Positions 47,168 through 56,114 are shown, counted from the stretch's first letter. The stretch: DNA of 64,000 bases from Enterobacter sp. JBIWA008 (GCF_019968765.1 NZ_CP074149.1:496001-560000); one strand, 5' to 3'. Made by a program: numbers and translations. Notes: generated by a model not told the origin, from the sequence alone.

Positions 47168-47449
47168 GCACCCGCCGCCACTCTACCCATTCCCCATAAG
47201 AAAACCTTATCCACGTCACATTTCTACGAGCTTGCTCGGAATCTTTTCCACTCTGCTTACCCGTTCGTTACCGCTTAATAGCGTGATAATCATCACACGA
47301 ATGCATCGATTAATTCAGATTCACCGCATTTATGTGGCACAGATCACTGCTGCGGCTCGCCTTTCCACTTCGAAGTGGAAAACAACTCGCTACAAACAAT
47401 TCCCCCCCAACGTTAGTTTTATTCCAGAGCCATTAACGGGGTAAGACCA
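47168..47449. promoter_or_regulatory. Upstream region of the amino-sugar-acid operon
   Basis: About 280 bp without a supported gene, between the hok leader and the PRD gene. It contains the 20-bp palindrome at 47362-47381 and AT-rich promoter-like sequence near 47270-47330 (gcgtgataatcatcacac). A CRP-like TGTGGCACAGATCAC word at 47333-47347 is possible. Confidence 0.45.
47362..47381. promoter_or_regulatory. 20-bp perfect palindrome, likely operator of the PRD regulator
   Basis: TTTCCACTTC and GAAGTGGAAA meet without a spacer, giving a perfect palindrome 87 bp before the first operon gene. Sites of this kind (TTCCACTT..AAGTGGAA) are what a DNA-binding PRD activator dimer would use. The gene for such a regulator closes the cluster at 54172-56082. 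Confidence 0.6.
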
Positions 47450-47467
47450 GTGATTAACGGAGCGGTA

Positions 47468-47788
47468 ATGAACGACGTTGGGGAACAGGCGGAGCAAACA
47501 GAACAGCTCGCGAATACCATGCTGCAGCAGGTTTATGCCCTGCTGGCCCGGAACAACATCATCCCCAATGCGGTACAGGAGCAGATGCTCACTTCCCACG
47601 TGCGCGCAATGGCGCACCGGTCCGTGACCGGCGAGCCGCTGCCGGAGGTTGAAGCAGAGCTGTTTGACGAAATTTCACCGGATTCAATGCGGCTCGCCCG
47701 TGAAGTGGTCGCGCAGTTTGGCAATCTTCCTGATGAAGAAGCCTGGCTGCTCTCCGTTCACTTTGAAGTCGCGAAAGACAACCTTTAA
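47468..47788 (+). CDS. Standalone PRD-domain protein
   Basis: Start chosen at ATG 47468, which has GGAG six bases before it; a GTG at 47450 in frame is the alternative. The 106-residue product is a single PTS-regulation domain (HVRAMAHRSVTGEPLP and the C-terminal AWLLSVHFEVAKDN, with conserved histidines). PRDs are normally phosphorylated parts of antiterminators or activators. As a separate protein it may modulate the cluster's PRD regulator or report sugar status. It is the first gene of the operon. Confidence 0.8.
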   Translation: MNDVGEQAEQTEQLANTMLQQVYALLARNNIIPNAVQEQMLTSHVRAMAHRSVTGEPLPEVEAELFDEISPDSMRLAREVVAQFGNLPDEEAWLLSVHFEVAKDNL

Positions 47789-47798
47789 GGAGTAACAC

Positions 47799-48161
47799 AT
47801 GGAACAGATTACAGTCGTGATTGGCGATCGCCTCGGTAAAGGTCAGAAAGTGGCTGCCGGTGTGGAGAAAGCAGGTGGACGCGCGGTGGTCGTGCCGGGC
47901 ATGGCAGCGGACATGAAGCTCGGCGACGTGATGAAAGCGGAAAACGCCACCTTCGGCATCTCCTTCTGCGGCAGCGGCGGCGCGGGTGCCATCACAGCCC
48001 AAACTAAATATGGCTACAAGGCCAAATACGGCATGCGTTCCGTGGAAGAGGGCGTGACCGCCATCAACGAAGGCTGCAACGTGCTGGGCTTCGGCTTTAT
48101 GGATAAAGAAGAGCTGGGCGAGCGTCTGGTGCAGGCGTGGCAGAAGAAATACGGCGCATAA
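47799..48161 (+). CDS. SFCGS family glycine-rich protein
   Basis: The 120-residue protein carries the namesake motif GISFCGSGGAGA (about 51-62) and a Rossmann-like pattern (ITVVIGDRLGKGQKV). The layout resembles DUF2620 (E. coli YhfU), which sits beside the YhfT permease. Function is not established. Genes 47799-49917 are tightly packed (2-23 bp gaps) and occur before catabolic enzymes, so a soluble component of an uptake system is the working idea. Confidence 0.82.
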   Translation: MEQITVVIGDRLGKGQKVAAGVEKAGGRAVVVPGMAADMKLGDVMKAENATFGISFCGSGGAGAITAQTKYGYKAKYGMRSVEEGVTAINEGCNVLGFGFMDKEELGERLVQAWQKKYGA

Positions 48162-48163
48162 GC

Positions 48164-48463
48164 ATGAAAGAACAGTTCACAACCACGGTGAGAGTGAAGG
48201 GGAAAGGCGACGCCAAAGCGCGCGCCTTTGCCGACGCGCTCAACCACGTTCAGGCCGCGGTGATGAAAGCCTCACCGCATATCTTACTGCGTATTGAGCC
48301 ACAGGATGTGCAGGTTGTTCAGGCGCAAGAAGCGGTGCGTAAAGAAGCGTTTCTGTTCTTCTTTCTGCGCCGGGAAAGACGCACCTACAGCGTGGAGCTG
48401 GATGTGACCGTCAACGTGACCGCTATCAATCTCGACCAGGTGGATTTCGTCACGCAACGCTGA
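48164..48463 (+). CDS. DUF4312 family protein
   Basis: Start chosen at 48164 (MKEQFTTTVRVKG), two bases after the SFCGS gene stop. The 99-residue product is soluble and alpha-beta in pattern, with no catalytic motif that I recognise. The DUF4312 name follows its place in the conserved SFCGS-DUF4312-DUF4311-DUF4310 set. Function unknown. Confidence 0.8.
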   Translation: MKEQFTTTVRVKGKGDAKARAFADALNHVQAAVMKASPHILLRIEPQDVQVVQAQEAVRKEAFLFFFLRRERRTYSVELDVTVNVTAINLDQVDFVTQR

Positions 48464-48485
48464 TTATTCATAAAAGGGCAGACTG

Positions 48486-49262
48486 ATGTTCTTAATTATA
48501 TTAATAAAATCGCTCATCATTGGCGGCCTGGTTGGCGTCGGTGTCGGAGCCGGTGCTGCACGCATGTTTCATGCGCCTACCACTCAGGGGATGGGCGCGT
48601 TTCGTACGTTGGGGGAACTGAACTCCTGTGAAGGGGATCCGGCGTCCCACTTCTCCTTTGGGTTAGGTTTCTTCTTTAATGCCTGGGCCTCTTCCGTGGC
48701 CGCAGGTGCCTTCACACAGGACGTTGACCACCGCATCATCCCGAACTGGGGTGCTGCTGCACTGATGATCAAAAACCGTAACGTCGGCGAAACGCTGCAC
48801 GACCCGCGCAAAATGGCGATTGCCTGCGGCCTGATCGGCATGATTGTCGTGACTTTCCTCAACCTGACCGCCTCCTCCGTTCCGGCTGCGCTTCAGGTCA
48901 CCGCCGTGAAGGTGCTGGTGCCGGCGGCAAACCTGCTGGTCAATACCGTGATGCCGGTGATCTTTTGGCTGGCGGCCATCGACGCGGGTAAAAAATCGGG
49001 CTTCTGGGCCACCATCTTTGGCGGCGCGGCGCAGCTGATCATGGGGAACGCCGTACCGGGCCTGGTGCTGGGGATCCTAATCGGTAAAGGCGTGGAAGAG
49101 AGCGGCTGGAACCACGTTACCAAAGTGATGATGGCGGCTATCGTCCTGCTGTTCGTGCTGAGCGGCTTCTTCCGCGGCTTCGACATGAAGATGATCGAAT
49201 CCTTCCATCTGACCGTGCCGAACTGGCTCGACATGATCCACAACTCGCTCAGCGGTAAATAA
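48486..49262 (+). CDS. DUF4311 integral membrane protein
   Basis: The 258-residue product has about six membrane segments and glycine-rich helices (GGLVGVGVGAGAARMF). A conserved polar stretch LGELNSCEGDPASHFSFG (about 42-59) could line a substrate path. Together with the next gene it would give about 12 helices, the size of the single-chain YhfT permease of E. coli. Likely half of a transporter; the mechanism is unknown. Confidence 0.82.
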   Translation: MFLIILIKSLIIGGLVGVGVGAGAARMFHAPTTQGMGAFRTLGELNSCEGDPASHFSFGLGFFFNAWASSVAAGAFTQDVDHRIIPNWGAAALMIKNRNVGETLHDPRKMAIACGLIGMIVVTFLNLTASSVPAALQVTAVKVLVPAANLLVNTVMPVIFWLAAIDAGKKSGFWATIFGGAAQLIMGNAVPGLVLGILIGKGVEESGWNHVTKVMMAAIVLLFVLSGFFRGFDMKMIESFHLTVPNWLDMIHNSLSGK

Positions 49263-49275
49263 CAGGAGCCTCTAC

Positions 49276-49917
49276 ATGGAACAGAATAAAGGTTTTTGGT
49301 ATGCCGACTGGTCGTTCCCGATCTTTGTTGGCCTGCTCTCCTCCGGCGTGTTTGCCGGGACGCACATGTACTACCTCTACGGCATCGGCGCGTTTAACGA
49401 AGTGGCCTTCGTGGCGATGCTGAAAGCGGGGATTGATACCGGCGTTTACGGCGCGGTGGCGGCGTTCGGCGCGAGCTTCCTGTTCGCCCGCATTATCGAA
49501 GGGTCGCTGGTCGGTATTCTTGACATCGGCGGTGCGATCCAGACCGGCGTGGGCCTGGGGGTTCCGGCGCTGCTGCTGGGCGCGGGCATCATGTTCCCGG
49601 TGACCAACTTCATTGCTGCACTGATTACCGGTCTGGTGATTGGCCTGGCGATTGGCTACGTCATCATCCTGGCGCGTAAGTTCACCATCAACCAGAGCAA
49701 CTCCACCTACGGCGCAGACGTGATGATGGGGGCGGGCAACGCCTCCGGCCGCTTCCTCGGGCCGTTGATTATCCTCAGCGCCATGACCGCCTCCATTCCT
49801 ATCGGCGTCGGTTCCCTGCTGGGTGCGCTGGTGTTCTACATCTGGCAGAAGCCGATTACCGGTGGCGCCATTCTTGGTGCAATGCTGTTGGGCTGGCTGT
49901 TCCCGGTCGCCCTTTAA
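49276..49917 (+). CDS. DUF4310 integral membrane protein
   Basis: The 213-residue product has about six membrane helices with repeated glycine motifs (GGAIQTGVGLGVPALLLG) and a polar GADVMMGAGNASGRF loop (about 151-165). It follows the DUF4311 gene by 13 bp. The two proteins are proposed here to form the membrane part of one permease. Confidence 0.82.
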   Translation: MEQNKGFWYADWSFPIFVGLLSSGVFAGTHMYYLYGIGAFNEVAFVAMLKAGIDTGVYGAVAAFGASFLFARIIEGSLVGILDIGGAIQTGVGLGVPALLLGAGIMFPVTNFIAALITGLVIGLAIGYVIILARKFTINQSNSTYGADVMMGAGNASGRFLGPLIILSAMTASIPIGVGSLLGALVFYIWQKPITGGAILGAMLLGWLFPVAL

Positions 49918-49959
49918 TACCTGCGGGCGCTCAGGCGCCCGCCTTATCAGGAGATCCTC

Positions 49960-51093
49960 ATGTTTGATTTACTCCTGCGCCGTGCGCGCCTTGCCGACGA
50001 TACCCTGACCGATATCGCCATTCAGGACGGGAAGATCGCGGCGCTGGGCGAGATTAACGCCCCTGCGCATAAAACGGTTGAGCTGAACGGCGACGTGTTC
50101 GTCAGCGCAGGCTGGATTGACTCCCACGTACACTGCTACCCGAACTCCCCGATTTACCACGACGAGCCGGACAGCGTGGGCATTGCCACCGGCGTCACCA
50201 CCGTGGTGGACGCGGGCAGCACCGGGGCCGACGACGTGGACGATTTCTATAACATTACCCGCAAAGCTTCTACCGAGGTGTTTGCCCTGCTGAACATCTC
50301 CCGCGTGGGGCTGATTGCCCAAAACGAACTGGCCAACATGGCGAATATCGACGCCGATGCGGTGAAAGAGGCGGTGAAGCGCCACCCTGATTTTATCGTC
50401 GGCCTGAAGGCGCGCATGAGCAGCAGCGTGGTCGGTGAAAACGGCATTACGCCGCTGGAGCGGGCGAAAGCCATTCAGAAAGAGAACGGCGATCTGCCGC
50501 TGATGGTGCACATCGGCAACAACCCGCCAAACCTCGACGACATTGCCGAGCTGCTGAGCTCGGGCGACATCATTACCCACTGCTACAACGGCAAACCCAA
50601 CCGCATTCTGACGCCCTCCGGCGAGCTACGCGCCTCTATCACCTCTGCCCTGAAGCGCGGCGTGCGTCTGGACGTCGGCCACGGTACGGCGAGCTTCAGC
50701 TTCGAAGTGGCGAAACGCGCCATCGCGATGGGCATTCTGCCGCACACCATCAGCTCGGATATCTACTGCCGCAACCGCATCAACGGCCCGGTGGGCTCGC
50801 TGGCAAGCGTAATGTCGAAATTCCTCGCCATCGGCATGTCATTGCCGCAGGTGATTGACTGCGTGACCGCCAACGCCGCAGACGGCCTGCGCCTGACGCG
50901 CAAGGGCCGCATTCAGCCGGGCCTCGACGCCGACCTGACGCTGTTCACGATTAAACGCCAGCCGACGGTGCTGACGGACGCTGAAAACGACAGCCTGCAG
51001 GCTGAACACATTCTGGTGCCGCTTGCCGCGATCCGCGCGGGCAAGGGCTACATGACCGAACAAGGGAGCACGGAACATGCCTTCGATTTATGA
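49960..51093 (+). CDS. Amidohydrolase/deacetylase family metallohydrolase
   Basis: The 377-residue product is a dihydroorotase-like TIM-barrel amidohydrolase: metal ligands in WIDSHVHCYPN (H56, H58), a lysine in FIVGLKARMSS that may be carbamylated, and later histidines in LMVHIGNNP, ITHCYNG and DVGHGTASF. It resembles the EF_0837-type group that is encoded next to DgaE and KDGP aldolase. It probably removes an N-acyl group from an amino-sugar acid. The 3' end overlaps the next gene by 17 bp. Confidence 0.86.
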   Translation: MFDLLLRRARLADDTLTDIAIQDGKIAALGEINAPAHKTVELNGDVFVSAGWIDSHVHCYPNSPIYHDEPDSVGIATGVTTVVDAGSTGADDVDDFYNITRKASTEVFALLNISRVGLIAQNELANMANIDADAVKEAVKRHPDFIVGLKARMSSSVVGENGITPLERAKAIQKENGDLPLMVHIGNNPPNLDDIAELLSSGDIITHCYNGKPNRILTPSGELRASITSALKRGVRLDVGHGTASFSFEVAKRAIAMGILPHTISSDIYCRNRINGPVGSLASVMSKFLAIGMSLPQVIDCVTANAADGLRLTRKGRIQPGLDADLTLFTIKRQPTVLTDAENDSLQAEHILVPLAAIRAGKGYMTEQGSTEHAFDL

Positions 51094-52195
51094 GAAGTAC
51101 AACTTAAAGCAGGTTATCAACACCTCTGGCCGCATGACGGCGCTGGGCGTCTCCACGCCGCGCCCGGAAGTGGTGCAGGCGGCGATGGACGGCATGAATC
51201 ACTATTTCGAGATGAAGGATCTGGTCAATAAAACCGGGGAATACATCGCGAAGCTGTTGGATGTGGAAGGCGCGACGGTGGTCTCCTGCGCGTCGGCGGG
51301 CATTGCCCAGTCCGTGGCGGCGGTGCTGGTCAAAGACAGCGACTGGCTGCTGGAAAACCTGCACGTGACCCCGATTGAGAACAACGAAATCGTTCTGCCG
51401 AAAGGCCACAACGTCAACTTTGGCGCGCCGGTGGGCGCCATGGTGGCGCTGGGCGGCGGCAGGCTGGTGGAAGCGGGCTACGCCAACGAATGCTCCGCCG
51501 ATCAGCTGGCGGCGGCGATCGGCCCACGCACCGCGGCGATCATGTACATCAAATCTCACCACTGCGTGCAGAAAAGCATGCTCAGCGTCGAGCAGGCGGC
51601 GGTCGTGGCGCGCAAGCACGATCTCCCGCTGATCGTCGATGCGGCGGCGGAAGAAGATCTTCACGTGTACTACCGCTCCGGCGCGGACCTGGTGATCTAC
51701 AGCGGCGCGAAGGCGATTGAAGGACCAACCAGCGGGCTGGTGATCGGCAAAACCCGGTACGTTGAGTGGGTGAAGCGTCAGACGGCGGGCATTGGCCGCG
51801 CGATGAAGGTGGGCAAAGAGGGCATTCTCGGCCTGACCTGCGCCATTGAACACTACCTGACGGCCACCAAAGAGAGCGGGGCTGAGATGGTGGCGAAGAT
51901 GACGCCGTTTATTGACGCGCTCAACACCCTCAACGGCGTGACCGCGCGCGTGGTCTGGGACAGCGCCGGTCGCGATATCGCCCGCACCGAGATTAAGTTC
52001 GACGAAGCCGCAACCGGCGTCGGCACGGGCGATCTGGTGGCGAAGCTCAAGCAGGGGGAATACGCCATTTACTTCCGTGGCTACAAGGCCAACGAAGGGA
52101 TTATCGAGGCGGACGTGCGCAGCGTTAATGCTGACCAACTGAACATCGTGTACCGCCGCATTAGCGAAGTGTTAGGCCAGGAGAAAAACGCATGA
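51077..52195 (+). CDS. DgaE-family PLP-dependent ammonia lyase
   Basis: The 372-residue SelA-like aminotransferase-fold protein has the PLP lysine K212 in YSGAKAIEGP and the ring-nitrogen aspartate D188 in LIVDAAAEED. DgaE of Salmonella converts D-glucosaminate-6-phosphate to KDGP and ammonia. The substrate here may be the same or a related amino-sugar acid phosphate. Start overlaps the amidohydrolase gene and the stop overlaps the aldolase start (ATGA), indicating coupled translation. Confidence 0.88.
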   Translation: MPSIYEKYNLKQVINTSGRMTALGVSTPRPEVVQAAMDGMNHYFEMKDLVNKTGEYIAKLLDVEGATVVSCASAGIAQSVAAVLVKDSDWLLENLHVTPIENNEIVLPKGHNVNFGAPVGAMVALGGGRLVEAGYANECSADQLAAAIGPRTAAIMYIKSHHCVQKSMLSVEQAAVVARKHDLPLIVDAAAEEDLHVYYRSGADLVIYSGAKAIEGPTSGLVIGKTRYVEWVKRQTAGIGRAMKVGKEGILGLTCAIEHYLTATKESGAEMVAKMTPFIDALNTLNGVTARVVWDSAGRDIARTEIKFDEAATGVGTGDLVAKLKQGEYAIYFRGYKANEGIIEADVRSVNADQLNIVYRRISEVLGQEKNA

Positions 52196-52932
52196 AACTG
52201 ACCCCAAACTTTTACCGTGACCGCGTCTGCCTGAACGTGCTGGCAGGATCGAAAGCCAACGCCAGCGCCATCTACGAGGCGGCGGAAGGCCATGTGCTGG
52301 TGGGCGTGCTCTCCAAAAATTACCCGGACGTGGCGAGCGCCGTTGCCGATATGCGTGAATATGCCGCGCTGATCGATAACGCGCTCTCCGTGGGCCTCGG
52401 CGCGGGGGATCCGAATCAGTCGGCGATGGTGAGCGAGATCTCCCGTCGGGTGCAGCCGCAGCACGTAAACCAGGTGTTCACCGGCGTGGCCACCAGCCGC
52501 GCGCTGCTGGGGCAGAATGAGTCCGTGGTCAACGGTCTGGTCTCTCCGACCGGCACCGTGGGCATGGTGAAAATCTCCACCGGACCGCTGAGCAGCAACG
52601 CGCCGGACGGTATCGTACCGGTTGAAACCGCGATTGCCCTGCTGAAAGATTTCGGCGGCAGCTCCATCAAATACTTCCCGATGGGCGGCCTGAAGTGCCG
52701 TGATGAGTATAAAGCGGTGGCGGAAGCCTGCGCCCGTCACGACTTCTGGCTGGAGCCAACGGGCGGTATCGATCTGGAAAACTATGAGGAGATCCTGCAG
52801 ATCGCCTTCGACGCAGGCGTGAGCAAAATCATCCCGCATATCTACAGCTCGATTATCGACAAAGCCAGCGGCGATACGCGCCCGGAAGACGTGCGCACCC
52901 TGCTTGCGATGACGAAGAAGCTGGTTAAGTAA
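52192..52932 (+). CDS. KDGP aldolase family protein
   Basis: The 246-residue product matches the DgaF-type 2-dehydro-3-deoxyphosphogluconate aldolase: TIM-barrel pattern with EPTGGIDLENYEE near the phosphate site and SSIKYFPMGG carrying the probable Schiff-base lysine. It would cleave KDGP to pyruvate and glyceraldehyde-3-phosphate, the last step of this route. It overlaps DgaE by 4 bp. Confidence 0.88.
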   Translation: MKLTPNFYRDRVCLNVLAGSKANASAIYEAAEGHVLVGVLSKNYPDVASAVADMREYAALIDNALSVGLGAGDPNQSAMVSEISRRVQPQHVNQVFTGVATSRALLGQNESVVNGLVSPTGTVGMVKISTGPLSSNAPDGIVPVETAIALLKDFGGSSIKYFPMGGLKCRDEYKAVAEACARHDFWLEPTGGIDLENYEEILQIAFDAGVSKIIPHIYSSIIDKASGDTRPEDVRTLLAMTKKLVK

Positions 52933-52937
52933 TATCT

Positions 52938-52983
52938 GCCCTCACCCTAACCCTCTCCCTTTGGGAGAGGGCCGGGGTGAGGG
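52938..52983. repeat. Dispersed CCCTCACCC-type palindromic element (copy 3)
   Basis: Outer arms CCCTCACCC and GGGGTGAGGG enclose CCCTCTCCC-ttt-GGGAGAGGG (52951-52971). It lies between the aldolase and lactonase genes on one strand, so unlike copies 1 and 2 it is inside a probable operon. Confidence 0.8.
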
Positions 52984-53015
52984 AAAACAAACCGCACACA
53001 CCCGAAGGAGCCACC

Positions 53016-54152
53016 ATGCACACCCGTACCCTGCTTGTTGCTTCACTCTCAATGTTCGCCACCGCCGCTATCGCCCAGACGCAATACGCCTGGGTGGGCA
53101 CCTATAATCCCAACGGCGAAGGGCTGTACCGCTTTACCGTTGACCCGCAAAGCGGCGCGCTGGGGAATAAAACGCTGGTGAGCAAACTGCCGAACGCCGC
53201 GCAGCTGGCCGTCTCACGCGACGGCAAAACGCTGTATCTGGCAAGCGAAGTTGAGCAGGGCGTGGTGCAGGCGCTGCGGGTGGGAGATAACGGCGAGCTG
53301 AGCGAGCTGAATCAGGTGGCCTCCGGCGGGGCGGGGCCGGTGTACCTGTCGCTGACGCCGAACGGTCGCTATCTTCTGGTGGCGAACTACGTCAGCGGAT
53401 CTATCGCAGTGCTGCCCGTTAACGCAGACGGCAGCCTGGGTGAGGCCACAGACACACATCAGGATCAGGGCGAACCGGGTGCGGCGAAGCCGGAAGCGGC
53501 AGCGGAGGGCAGCTTTGCCATCAGCGATCATAACGGCCCCCACGCGCACATGATCGCCGCCGATCCCAGGGGGAAATACGTGTTTTCCACCGATCTTGGG
53601 CTGGATCGCCTCTACCAGTACCGTTTTGACGATCGAACAGGGAAGCTGACGCCGAACGATCCGCCGTTTATCAGCGCCTCCTCAAAAGGCGCCGGGCCGC
53701 GCCACTTCGTCTTTACGCCAAAAGGCGATGCCCTGTGGCTGATTAACGAGGAGGCGTCGACGCTCACCCATTATACCGTGAGCGCTAACGGCACCTTAAA
53801 AGAGGGCAAAACGCTTTCAGCCCTGCCGGAGGGTTACAAAGGCACCAGCTTTGCTGCCGGGCTCGCATTAAGCGCCGACGGTAAACAGCTGTATGTGGCT
53901 AACCGTTTGCATAACAGCATCGGGCACTTTACCGTAACAGCGGAGGGCACGCTGACGCATCAGGACGACGTGTGGACGCGCGGCGACTACCCGCGCACCC
54001 TGACGCTCGATAAACAGGGACGCTGGCTGTACGTCATGAACCAGCGCAGCGACAACATTACCCGTTTCCGCGTCGGTCAGGACGGCAAGCTCAGCTTCGA
54101 ACCGGACTACACGCCGGTCGGCAGCCCATCCCAGATGGTCATTTCACCTTAA
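53016..54152 (+). CDS. Exported beta-propeller lactonase
   Basis: Start chosen at 53016 (MHTRTLLVASLS) with GAAGGAG before it. A signal peptide ends AIA before QTQYAWVGTYNPN. The remaining 360 residues are a seven-bladed propeller of the Pgl/YbhE (6-phosphogluconolactonase) type, with repeats such as LAVSRDGKTLYLASEV and DHNGPHAHMIAADPRGKYVF around the active-site histidine and arginine. Cytoplasmic Pgl lacks a signal peptide; export here suggests hydrolysis of an external aldonolactone before uptake. Confidence 0.85.
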   Translation: MHTRTLLVASLSMFATAAIAQTQYAWVGTYNPNGEGLYRFTVDPQSGALGNKTLVSKLPNAAQLAVSRDGKTLYLASEVEQGVVQALRVGDNGELSELNQVASGGAGPVYLSLTPNGRYLLVANYVSGSIAVLPVNADGSLGEATDTHQDQGEPGAAKPEAAAEGSFAISDHNGPHAHMIAADPRGKYVFSTDLGLDRLYQYRFDDRTGKLTPNDPPFISASSKGAGPRHFVFTPKGDALWLINEEASTLTHYTVSANGTLKEGKTLSALPEGYKGTSFAAGLALSADGKQLYVANRLHNSIGHFTVTAEGTLTHQDDVWTRGDYPRTLTLDKQGRWLYVMNQRSDNITRFRVGQDGKLSFEPDYTPVGSPSQMVISP

Positions 54153-54171
54153 GCCGTAAGAGGACAACCCC

Positions 54172-56082
54172 GTGCGATTTCCGAACCAACGTTTAGCGCA
54201 ACTTTTCGATCTGTTGCAAAACGAGACGCTGCCGCAGGACGAGCTGGCGCAGCGGCTGTCGGTCTCCACGCGAACCGTCCGTGCCGATATTACCGCCCTG
54301 AACGCGCTGCTGGCGAGCCACGGCGCGCAGTTTATATTGAGCCGGGGCAACGGCTATCAGCTCAAAATTAATGATGTCGTGCGCTACCAGCAGCTGCAGG
54401 CATCCCACCCGCGCGCGCTGCGTATTCCCCGGACCGGGCCGGAACGCGTGCATTATCTGGTGGTGCGTTTTCTGACTTCGGCATTTTCCCTCAAGCTCGA
54501 GGATCTGGCGGAAGAGTGGTTTGTCAGCCGCGCCACGCTGCAAAGCGACATGGCGGAAGTCCGCGAGTGGTTCCATCGCTATAACCTGACGCTGGAAACG
54601 CGTCCGCGCCACGGCATGAAGCTGTTTGGCAGCGAGATGTCGACCCGCGCCTGCCTGACCGATCTGCTCTGGGAGCTGGCGCAGCAGGATAGCCTGAACC
54701 CGCTGGTGACCGACGTGGCGCTGAATGCAGGCGTGGCGGAGCAGATGGTGCCCGTGCTGCACGAGGCGCTGACGCGTCATCACATCCGTCTGACCGATGA
54801 AGGCGAGCTGTTCCTGCGCCTGTACTGTGCGGTGTCGGTGCGCCGCATCAGCGAGGGCTATCCGCTGCCGGAATTCCACGCCGAAGACGTGGAGGAGAAC
54901 GTGCGAGAGGCGGCGAAGGATATCGCCGTCACTATCCAGCAGCTGGCGGGCAAAGCGCTTTCGCCGTCGGAGGAGAGCTGGCTCTGCGTGCACATTGCGG
55001 CGCGGCAGATTCAGGAGATAGCGCCGAGCGCCATTAACGCCGACGACGACGAAGCGCTGGTCAACTACATCCTGCGCTACATCAACACCCACTATAACTA
55101 CAACCTGCTCAGCGACGAGCAGCTGCACGCGGACCTGCTCACGCACATCAAAACCATGATCACCCGCGTGCGGTATCAAATCATGATCCCCAATCCGCTG
55201 CTGGACAACATCAAGCAGCACTACCCGATGGCGTGGGATATGACCCTCGCGGCGGTGTCTAGCTGGGGTAAATACACGCCGTATGCGATCAGCGAAAACG
55301 AGATTGGCTTCCTGGTGCTGCATATCGGCGTCGGGCTGGAGCGCCATTACAACATCGGCTACCAGCGCCAGCCGCGCGTGCTGCTGGTGTGCGACGCCGG
55401 GAATGCTATGGTCCGCATGATTGAGGCGGTGCTGCAGCGTAAATACCCACAGATTGAGGTCACGCGCACGCTCACCCTGCGCGAGTACGAGCTGGCGGAA
55501 ACCATTAGCGAAGACTTCGTGATTTCCACCGCTCGCGTCAGCGAAAAATCCAAACCGGTGGTGACGATCGCCCCGTTCCCGACAGACTATCAGTTAGAGC
55601 AGATCGGCAAGCTGGTACTGGTGGACCGCACCCGCCCGTGGATGCTGGATAAATACTTCGACGCGGCCCATTTCCGCATTATCGACAAGCCCGTTGACCA
55701 GCAAACGCTGTTTCGCGAGCTGTGCGCGCAGCTTGAAGGCGAGGGGTTTGTCGGCGCGGAGTTCCTGGATTCGGTCGTCGAGCGTGAAGCCATCGTCAGC
55801 ACCATGCTCGGCGACGGCATCGCGCTGCCGCACTCTCTCGGCCTTTTAGCGCAGAAAACCGTGGTCTATACCGTGCTCGCCCCGCACGGCGTTCAGTGGG
55901 GCGACGAAACCGCGCACGTTATCTTCCTGCTCGCCATCAGCAAAAGCGAATACGAAGAGGCGATGGCGATTTACGATATTTTCGTCACCTTCCTGCGTGA
56001 ACGGGCGATGTCGCGGCTCTGTAGCTGCGGAGATTTTGCCGGGTTTAAGGCGGTGGCGATGGAGAGTTTGAGCCGGTTTTGA
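54172..56082 (+). CDS. PRD/EIIB/EIIA-domain transcriptional regulator
   Basis: GTG start at 54172. The 636-residue protein has an HTH_11 domain (about 1-60), an Mga-like second HTH (about 85-165), two PRDs (about 185-285 and 295-390), a GatB-like EIIB domain with phospho-acceptor Cys in LLVCDAGNAM, and a C-terminal EIIA domain with GIALPHSL (phospho-His). Such activators respond to PTS phosphorylation. It lacks a sigma-54 AAA domain, so it differs from Salmonella DgaR. No PTS permease is encoded nearby, so the signal source is open. Confidence 0.88.
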   Translation: MRFPNQRLAQLFDLLQNETLPQDELAQRLSVSTRTVRADITALNALLASHGAQFILSRGNGYQLKINDVVRYQQLQASHPRALRIPRTGPERVHYLVVRFLTSAFSLKLEDLAEEWFVSRATLQSDMAEVREWFHRYNLTLETRPRHGMKLFGSEMSTRACLTDLLWELAQQDSLNPLVTDVALNAGVAEQMVPVLHEALTRHHIRLTDEGELFLRLYCAVSVRRISEGYPLPEFHAEDVEENVREAAKDIAVTIQQLAGKALSPSEESWLCVHIAARQIQEIAPSAINADDDEALVNYILRYINTHYNYNLLSDEQLHADLLTHIKTMITRVRYQIMIPNPLLDNIKQHYPMAWDMTLAAVSSWGKYTPYAISENEIGFLVLHIGVGLERHYNIGYQRQPRVLLVCDAGNAMVRMIEAVLQRKYPQIEVTRTLTLREYELAETISEDFVISTARVSEKSKPVVTIAPFPTDYQLEQIGKLVLVDRTRPWMLDKYFDAAHFRIIDKPVDQQTLFRELCAQLEGEGFVGAEFLDSVVEREAIVSTMLGDGIALPHSLGLLAQKTVVYTVLAPHGVQWGDETAHVIFLLAISKSEYEEAMAIYDIFVTFLRERAMSRLCSCGDFAGFKAVAMESLSRF

Positions 56083-56114
56083 GGTAAGGGCGGACGGATA
56101 ACATCCGCCTTTGT

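Noticed and set aside
47335..47351. Sigma-54-like promoter (TGGCAC ... CTGCT) before the amino-sugar-acid operon
   Set aside because: The GG-to-GC spacing is one base too long and the cluster's regulator lacks a sigma-54 interaction domain.
47232..47444. 70-codon plus-strand frame upstream of the PRD gene
   Set aside because: It runs through the palindrome and promoter-like sequence and has no ribosome site or family.
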